Origin: a virus
Strand: one strand, 5' to 3'
Virus record (IMG/VR): IMGVR_UViG_3300025138_000446
Coordinates: 1-21,465 of that record
Length of the DNA stretch: 21,465 nt
Shown: positions 17,055-21,465 of the stretch, piece after piece
Position numbering within the stretch: position 1 is the stretch's first letter
Layout of the letters: every line of letters begins with the position of its first letter
The notes under the pieces: generated by a model
Seen by the model: only the letters and a program-made list of their open reading frames with translations
Databases searched by the model: none
Told to the model about the DNA's origin: nothing
Program-made: the position numbers and the translations under genes

Positions 17055-19421
17055 TATGTTGAGTCTATAAACACAGACCAACAAGAGGGTAAGGTTCTTG
17101 AATTTAAAAACAAAGAAGGCAAATGGTTTAATTACATATCGGGTGTAGCAACTACTTTCTCTACTGATAGAGGCGGTGGTGGCAGCACAGGAAACGTAGA
17201 CGCTCAAGAGTTTTCTGTACAAGGAATAGGTCACTTTCATGGCATATCTGGAGCTGGTAACAGTGGTCTTTTTTACTCTTCTACCGTAACAGCAACAATA
17301 ACAAATACTTGCGGTGTATCTGCAACTATAACAGGTAATACAGAGTCAAACATACCTTTTGGCACAAATTTTGGTACGTACACTGAGTTTGACCATGCTA
17401 CAGGCAAACAAAGAGTTACTATATGCCCGCCGACTGGGTACTCCTTTGTGTCACCGGATAATATAACAAACACATCGGTAGCAGTTGACAGCGTAACCTT
17501 AAACAGCACGACAACTCAAGCCAACAACATTGCCAATACTTTTACTACTACTGTAAATCAAACAAACGTAGTAAACGGCTGTATAACTGTTGATGTTAAT
17601 TGGCACGATGGCTACACTCCTAATGCAAATACAACATTAAGTATTGCTATTGCAGCTAGCTCAACAGGTGGCGAAATACAACTCTACAACTATCTAGCTG
17701 TAGCAAACTACGACCTAGCTTGGGAACAAAGCAGCTCTAACGAGTGGTCTTTAAACCAACCTATTGCTATAGACCCTAATCTAAACGCTAGTAGCCTGCA
17801 ATTAGGCGGATCTATCTTCAATGCAAACTTTGTAGACCTTGTTGTATCACCAAGTGAAAATGATGCGCTTAGCATATTGTCTGGAACTATTGATCCAACA
17901 ACCACTAGTCAAAGCTTTTCTTTTGAGTATGTAGCAGAAGGCAACACTTTTTTCAACGCGCCAACTACGCCTGGAGAGCAGGCTACAATTCGCAAGTTTA
18001 TTATACCTAAAGAAGTTGTTGGCTTTGGAGGAAACACTACAACGGTAGCAACAATTCCAGATGGATTTTACACATCTCCAGGTGCCAGCAACACAGCACA
18101 AGTAGGTAATGCAACTTACCCTGGACTTGTAGAAATTTATTGGGAGTTTACTGAATACAACTCTGTTGGGTTGGCCACGAAGCTAAAAGTTTACTGCAAG
18201 ATAAATCACACAGATTCTGGATATGTAGACAATCAAACTTACGGGTGCAACACTCCTACTAACGAAGCTAACTATGTTGATAGCTTTCCTTTATTACTTT
18301 GGATGCCTGCGCAAGACATAGGTGGTGGAGACGCGCCTGACGAGCCTAACGAGCCTACTGACATTCCTGGAGATATCTTTGACGATCCAAATCCTCCTTT
18401 AGTATTCAAAAACCAGGTAATAGTAGTACATCAAGACGCTGATGGCTCTCCTAGCACTGGGGTTTCAGTTCAAGTTGCTGAATTTGAAACAACTCAATTT
18501 GAAAATCTAAACCAATCAGTGGCGTCATGCTTTATGTCGGCTAATGCTGGGTTTTCTTTTGCAGAAGCAAATATAACTGTTGTAGATGGAAACAACGATA
18601 ATGCTCCGTCTGGCGGAGAAGCTAGCTACGTAGACGGTGTGGGAGGAGATACTTTAACAGCAAAAATACAATCAATAGTTTGTAAAGACATTGTTGTTGA
18701 CGGAGTTACCTTAGTTCAAGTTGACTTTACTTTTGAGAGTCTCATTATAACTTCTTCTAACGAAATTACTATAATAATAAAAGGAGATGCGGTAAATTTA
18801 GCCGCTGCTGAAGTTTCTCACGTTGTTAGAATAAGTAGTGTTGGGAGATTAGCTCATGGAGAAGACATAGACCAACGTATTTTTGGTAATGGATCTAGTG
18901 GAGCGCTAGCACTCACAGCGGCTCCAGATGGAAATTACACCGCAAGTGCTGACACACAAACCGGAGACGTTAAAACTTATTTACACGGATCACAAGTTAC
19001 TGGAACAAGCTCTAACGGAGTAGAAAGAACCGTTGCAACTGTTACATACAAAACAGTATCTGGGTCTAGATTTGTATCGGTTACACCAGACAATAACGGT
19101 AACAAGAAATTCTTACACTTATGCGGAGCGAGCTACAATGCTGGTACAGATAATGAAAAGATTTTAGCTTGGCTAAACGCTGAGCTTGATAACAACTTCT
19201 TTATAAGTTCTCAAAACAACTTAAATCAGTCTTACCATATATCTTTCGCTGTTAGTTCTTCTGGTTCTACGGGCGCAGGCAACATACAAGAGACAATAGT
19301 AGCAACAATAAAATTCACGGGTACAGGAGTTGCAGACGTTGCTACCACTATGCTTTTTCCAGGCGGACAAGATGGTAACGTTATATCCGCAACCCCTCAC
19401 GATAATCAATACTTTTTATAA
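17055..19421 (+). CDS. Continuation of the giant tail protein beyond the TGA (distal adhesin-like part)
   Basis: These 788 codons continue the frame of the upstream gene. There is no in-frame ATG between 17055 and about 18300; the first alternative start is a GTG at 17448, in mid-domain, so independent translation is unlikely. The first part (YVESINTDQQEGK, KEGKWFNYISG, DAQEFSVQGIG) looks like the real end of the stabilisation-protein domain. Beyond it come Thr/Asn/Val-rich beta domains typical of phage surface or adhesin regions (for example SSTVTATITNTCGV and NTFTTTVNQTNVVNGC). An acidic Pro-rich linker (PDEPNEPTDIPGDIFDDP, about 18340-18390) divides it from a second beta-rich domain starting VFKNQVIVVHQDADG. 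It was probably added by fusion and may bind the host surface. If the TGA is a real stop, this part is a decaying remnant; codon use does not look degraded. Confidence 0.7.
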   Translation, partial: YVESINTDQQEGKVLEFKNKEGKWFNYISGVATTFSTDRGGGGSTGNVDAQEFSVQGIGHFHGISGAGNSGLFYSSTVTATITNTCGVSATITGNTESNIPFGTNFGTYTEFDHATGKQRVTICPPTGYSFVSPDNITNTSVAVDSVTLNSTTTQANNIANTFTTTVNQTNVVNGCITVDVNWHDGYTPNANTTLSIAIAASSTGGEIQLYNYLAVANYDLAWEQSSSNEWSLNQPIAIDPNLNASSLQLGGSIFNANFVDLVVSPSENDALSILSGTIDPTTTSQSFSFEYVAEGNTFFNAPTTPGEQATIRKFIIPKEVVGFGGNTTTVATIPDGFYTSPGASNTAQVGNATYPGLVEIYWEFTEYNSVGLATKLKVYCKINHTDSGYVDNQTYGCNTPTNEANYVDSFPLLLWMPAQDIGGGDAPDEPNEPTDIPGDIFDDPNPPLVFKNQVIVVHQDADGSPSTGVSVQVAEFETTQFENLNQSVASCFMSANAGFSFAEANITVVDGNNDNAPSGGEASYVDGVGGDTLTAKIQSIVCKDIVVDGVTLVQVDFTFESLIITSSNEITIIIKGDAVNLAAAEVSHVVRISSVGRLAHGEDIDQRIFGNGSSGALALTAAPDGNYTASADTQTGDVKTYLHGSQVTGTSSNGVERTVATVTYKTVSGSRFVSVTPDNNGNKKFLHLCGASYNAGTDNEKILAWLNAELDNNFFISSQNNLNQSYHISFAVSSSGSTGAGNIQETIVATIKFTGTGVADVATTMLFPGGQDGNVISATPHDNQYFL

Positions 19422-19422
19422 T

Positions 19423-19791
19423 ATGCCAATAGTAACACTAACATTCACACATAGCATTAATAGATCAGCGCAAGTAGGTGACATAATATATTATACACCA
19501 ACAACTTCTCAAGGTGGTAGCGAGCAAGCTAGCTCAGACTATCAAGGTATGAGTAAGATGGGTGCTGTAACGGCTATAACTAGAACTTCAACAGGTGGAA
19601 CTATACTTGTAGATCATAGTACTGATATTCCGGCTCCTACTACTTCTGACTTTTTGTTTTTCAGTAAAGACAACGCTACAAACTTAGCTTCTCTAATTGG
19701 TTATTACGCTGAAGTGAAGTTTGTAAACAAATCTAACAAGAAGATAGAGATGTTTCAAGTAGGCGCTGATATGTTTGAGAGCAGTAAATAG
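19423..19791 (+). CDS. Small phage virion-associated protein of unknown function
   Basis: This 122-residue protein is started at the ATG at 19423 (MPIVTLTFTHSINRSAQVGD), one base after the upstream stop; an earlier start at 19330 would lie inside the tail gene and is rejected. It is beta-rich: RSAQVGDIIYYTPTT near 14-28, MGAVTAITRTSTGGTILVD near 47-65, DFLFFSKDNATNLASLIGYY near 75-94, and AEVKFVNKSNKKIEMFQV near the end. No catalytic motif is visible. I recall this pattern from short proteins that follow the tail-stabilisation gene in uncultured marine phages, and the tight spacing supports a shared transcript and a structural role. The gene ends with TAG, one of the three such stops in the window. 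Confidence 0.72.
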   Translation: MPIVTLTFTHSINRSAQVGDIIYYTPTTSQGGSEQASSDYQGMSKMGAVTAITRTSTGGTILVDHSTDIPAPTTSDFLFFSKDNATNLASLIGYYAEVKFVNKSNKKIEMFQVGADMFESSK

Positions 19792-19831
19792 AACACTATA
19801 AGTGTGATATTATACAAGTAAATTTAATTAA

Positions 19832-20293
19832 ATGAAAAAAGAGATAACTCTAGCTAATAGAGACAAGATATTAAAACTAGAAAAATATCTACTATTAAAT
19901 GCCGATGGTGAAAACATAGAGGGTAATGGTACGGATATTTTGCATAGTGAAAATTTTCCACTAAAACACACGTTTGTAGACGGCGTGTATATAAGGGAAA
20001 TGAAAATGAAGAAAGACTCGGCTGTAGTTGGTGCTATACACAAGCACTTGCACGCCTGGTTTTTATTATACGGTCATCTGTTTATAGCTACAGAAGACTT
20101 TCAAGAAGAGTACGTTGCTCCTTGCTATGTTGTAGCTAAACCAGGATCTAAGAGAGTTATATACGCAGCTGAAGATTCTTTATTTGTAAACGTACACGCA
20201 AATCCAGATGGTATTACAGACGTAGAAGAGTTAGAGAAAAAAATAGTATCTTTAAACCACGAAGATTATGAACAATACATTAAAAATAAATAA
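19832..20293 (+). CDS. Cupin-fold phage protein
   Basis: This 153-residue protein has a cupin-like beta-barrel core. The first motif reads VVGAIHKHLHAWFLLYGHL (about residues 65-83), with H70, H72 and H74 as possible metal ligands and G81 in the usual turn; a second conserved stretch reads KPGSKRVIYAAEDSLFVNVH (103-122), with H122 as the likely second-motif ligand. The cupin motif-1 glutamate is not obvious, so the metal site, if any, differs from the classical one. Upstream, PLKHTFVDGVYIREMKM suggests an N-terminal strand. A small helical tail follows. Such proteins occur in several phage tail or virion operons, with no proven role that I know of. The leader is TTTAATTAA directly before the ATG, with no Shine-Dalgarno sequence. 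A catalytic role or a purely structural one are both possible. Confidence 0.75.
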   Translation: MKKEITLANRDKILKLEKYLLLNADGENIEGNGTDILHSENFPLKHTFVDGVYIREMKMKKDSAVVGAIHKHLHAWFLLYGHLFIATEDFQEEYVAPCYVVAKPGSKRVIYAAEDSLFVNVHANPDGITDVEELEKKIVSLNHEDYEQYIKNK

Positions 20294-20296
20294 ATC

Positions 20297-21007
20297 ATGA
20301 GTTTAGCAATAGCAGGTATAGCGATGGCAGGTATTGGCATAGCCAAAGGTGTTTCGGGCTTTATAAAAGGTAGAAAAGCTAAGGCAGAAGAGAAAAGGCT
20401 AAAAGATCAAATGGCTGATCGTATGAAAGCTATGGAGGGTTTAGATACTTCTAATCCTTATGCAGACGTTAAGAACCAATATAAAGACATGGAGAATACC
20501 ATGGAAGATCTAGAGGTTAACACTCAACAAGCGGAGTTTGAAAGAGACGCCGCTTCGCAATCACAAGCAAACGTAATGAGTTCCATGCAGGAAGCTGGAG
20601 GTTTTGATGCTGGTAATATACAAGCTTTAGTAGCTGGTGGTGCTCAAGCAGCTAGACAGTCATCTGCTAGCATCGGTCAACAAGAGTCACAAAATAAAAT
20701 GGCTTCAGCTCAGCAAGCTGGCTCTAACCAAGAAATGGAAAGACGTGGAGCTATGGAAGTACAAGCACTTAAAGGCCAAGGTAAAGGCATGTCTCAGCAA
20801 ATGGAAATGAACAAGCAGCAAGCTTTAATGGGCATGACTCAAGGCCAACTGCAAACGGCACAAGCTGACAAGGCTGCAGCTAATCAAATGATGTTTGACG
20901 GAGCTAGCTCTGCCGTTGGAGCTTTTATGATGAAAGATCCTAAGGCTAAAGCTGGTTTAAAGAAAAGAAAAAAGAGCACTAAGAAAAAAGCTACTAAAAA
21001 GAAATAA
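20297..21007 (+). CDS. Probable internal virion (ejection) protein
   Basis: This 236-residue protein has a Gly/Ala-rich hydrophobic N-terminus (LAIAGIAMAGIGIAKGVSG, residues 3-21), a charged helical stretch, then a long Gln/Ala/Met-rich region (about 75-205) with almost no aromatic residues. The C-terminus is very lysine-rich, with KKRKKSTKKKATKKK as the last 15 residues. The first part could insert into a membrane, the Gln/Ala-rich part is likely helical, and the Lys-rich tail resembles histone-like DNA-binding tails. This layout fits proteins that are packed inside the head and ejected with the DNA, such as the P22 and T7 ejection proteins, but without sequence-level identity that I can claim. 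It lies three bases after the cupin gene and two bases before the next gene. Confidence 0.65.
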   Translation: MSLAIAGIAMAGIGIAKGVSGFIKGRKAKAEEKRLKDQMADRMKAMEGLDTSNPYADVKNQYKDMENTMEDLEVNTQQAEFERDAASQSQANVMSSMQEAGGFDAGNIQALVAGGAQAARQSSASIGQQESQNKMASAQQAGSNQEMERRGAMEVQALKGQGKGMSQQMEMNKQQALMGMTQGQLQTAQADKAAANQMMFDGASSAVGAFMMKDPKAKAGLKKRKKSTKKKATKKK

Positions 21008-21009
21008 GC

Positions 21010-21465
21010 ATGGCTGATAAAAAAACATCAAAAGAAGAGTCTGACGAAAGATTAGAAAAAGCTAAAAGCTTCGAGATGGACTTCTATGGTAAGATGCCAC
21101 AACGTGAAGGCTTTGAAGGTGAGTCTATGGGTATTACTGGGCTTAATAATTCTCTTACAGATCTATACAACACATTTGCTTTGCTAAAAGAAAAAGAGCT
21201 GCAAAACAGAGCTGATAAAGAAACCATAGAAGAATACGAAAAAACAGAAGCTAAAACAAAAGAAGCTAAAAATAGAGAGTTAGCTAAAGATAGTGATGGA
21301 GATGGAGCTCCAGACGCTATAGATAAAGACTCTAAAAATTTAGACTCTAAGCCTAATGACAGAGATGGTGATGGTGTTCCAGACAGCATAGATAAAGATA
21401 GTGGTAAACCGAAAAAGCAAGGACCGAGAATAGATATACCAGGCATAAATAGTAGCCCGTACTCA
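21010..21465 (+). CDS. Protein with thrombospondin-type-3 calcium-binding repeats, cut by right edge
   Basis: The frame is open from the ATG at 21010 to the right edge (152 codons seen, stop not reached). The N-terminus is MADKKTSKEESDERLEKAKS, then a helical, charged region to about residue 93 rich in Lys, Glu and Ala. Two calcium-binding repeats of TSP3 type follow: DSDGDGAPDAIDKD at residues 94-107 and DRDGDGVPDSIDKD at 117-130, each with the DxDGDGxPD core, separated by a short polar linker. A Pro/Lys-rich piece (KPKKQGPRIDIPG) continues to the edge. In bacteria such repeats occur in surface and secreted proteins; in a phage virion operon they suggest calcium-stabilised structure or a lytic or adhesive role. 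Enzyme domains, if any, lie beyond the window. It starts two bases after the ejection gene. Confidence 0.8.
   Translation, partial: MADKKTSKEESDERLEKAKSFEMDFYGKMPQREGFEGESMGITGLNNSLTDLYNTFALLKEKELQNRADKETIEEYEKTEAKTKEAKNRELAKDSDGDGAPDAIDKDSKNLDSKPNDRDGDGVPDSIDKDSGKPKKQGPRIDIPGINSSPYS

Noticed and set aside
17448-19421. Separate gene starting at GTG 17448
   Set aside because: The GTG falls in mid-domain, lacks a leader like those of the other genes, and the frame upstream is open and protein-like back to the TGA. A continuation of the tail gene is more convincing.
11535-19421. Complete reassignment of TGA to tryptophan in this phage
   Set aside because: Only one in-frame TGA occurs among many TGG tryptophan codons in the window. 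Full reassignment in AT-rich DNA should give many more, so I keep this only as one option.
19793-19805. Short hairpin ACACT/AGTGT after the 122-residue gene
   Set aside because: Five base pairs with a three-base loop and no T-run are too weak to call a terminator.
21084-21446. 120-codon minus-strand frame rich in SPSLSL repeats
   Set aside because: The repeats are the antisense image of the Asp/Gly calcium-binding repeats and charged region of the + strand gene.
1-21465. tRNA genes, CRISPR arrays, insertion sequences, integrase or attachment sites
   Set aside because: Intergenic gaps are at most about 70 bases and hold only A/T-rich leaders or the hairpins listed. No cloverleaf, spaced repeats or transposase motifs were seen.

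Overview
This window is the packaging and virion-structure block of a tailed double-stranded DNA phage. It is almost certainly a short-tailed (podovirus-type) phage of a Bacteroidota host, probably marine or environmental, and most like the crAss-like phages and their uncultured marine relatives. Three things support this. The large terminase, portal and major capsid protein carry motif patterns that I recall from crAss-like phages (for example the TPTYITGTHYMYLQW and KNRRSGFS stretches of the terminase). The DNA is AT-rich. No gene starts behind a recognisable Shine-Dalgarno sequence; starts instead sit behind A/T-rich leaders, as is usual in Bacteroidota. The assignment rests on recognition by eye, not on a search.

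Layout: every gene lies on the + strand and is tightly packed. Positions 2-298 hold the C-terminal end of a fibre-like protein cut by the left edge. Positions 324-1620 hold four small genes: a coiled-coil protein, a small conserved protein, a possible GroES-like co-chaperonin, and a probable small terminase subunit. The head cluster follows: large terminase (1620-3836), portal (3839-6265), scaffold-like protein (6290-7387) and major capsid protein (7413-8927). A strong hairpin terminator at 8940-8971 closes this cluster. Three connector or virion genes follow (8996-9823, 9885-10631, 10635-11531), with a second hairpin at 9830-9871. A very large tail stabilisation/adhesin protein runs from 11535 to 19421. 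The right end holds a small virion-associated protein (19423-19791), a cupin-fold protein (19832-20293), a probable internal (ejection) virion protein (20297-21007), and the start of a protein with calcium-binding thrombospondin-type-3 repeats (21010 to the right edge).

The most striking observation is in the giant tail gene. Its reading frame is open from 11535 to 19421 except for one TGA at 17052-17054. The frame continues for 788 further codons with no plausible ATG start, and the TGA falls where the surrounding sequence suggests a tryptophan (TGG). None of the other 16 stop codons in the window is TGA (13 TAA, 3 TAG). Some crAss-like phages are known to reassign stop codons in their late genes. 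The TGA could therefore be recoding, readthrough that yields two tail-protein lengths, a real nonsense mutation, or a sequencing error.

Functionally, the genes form a late programme. The terminase subunits package DNA through the portal into a capsid built from the major capsid protein on a scaffold, possibly with help from the co-chaperonin-like protein. The connector proteins and the giant stabilisation protein then close the vertex and form the short tail. The last genes probably supply accessory and ejected proteins. No tRNA, CRISPR array, integrase, insertion sequence or recognisable promoter was seen.
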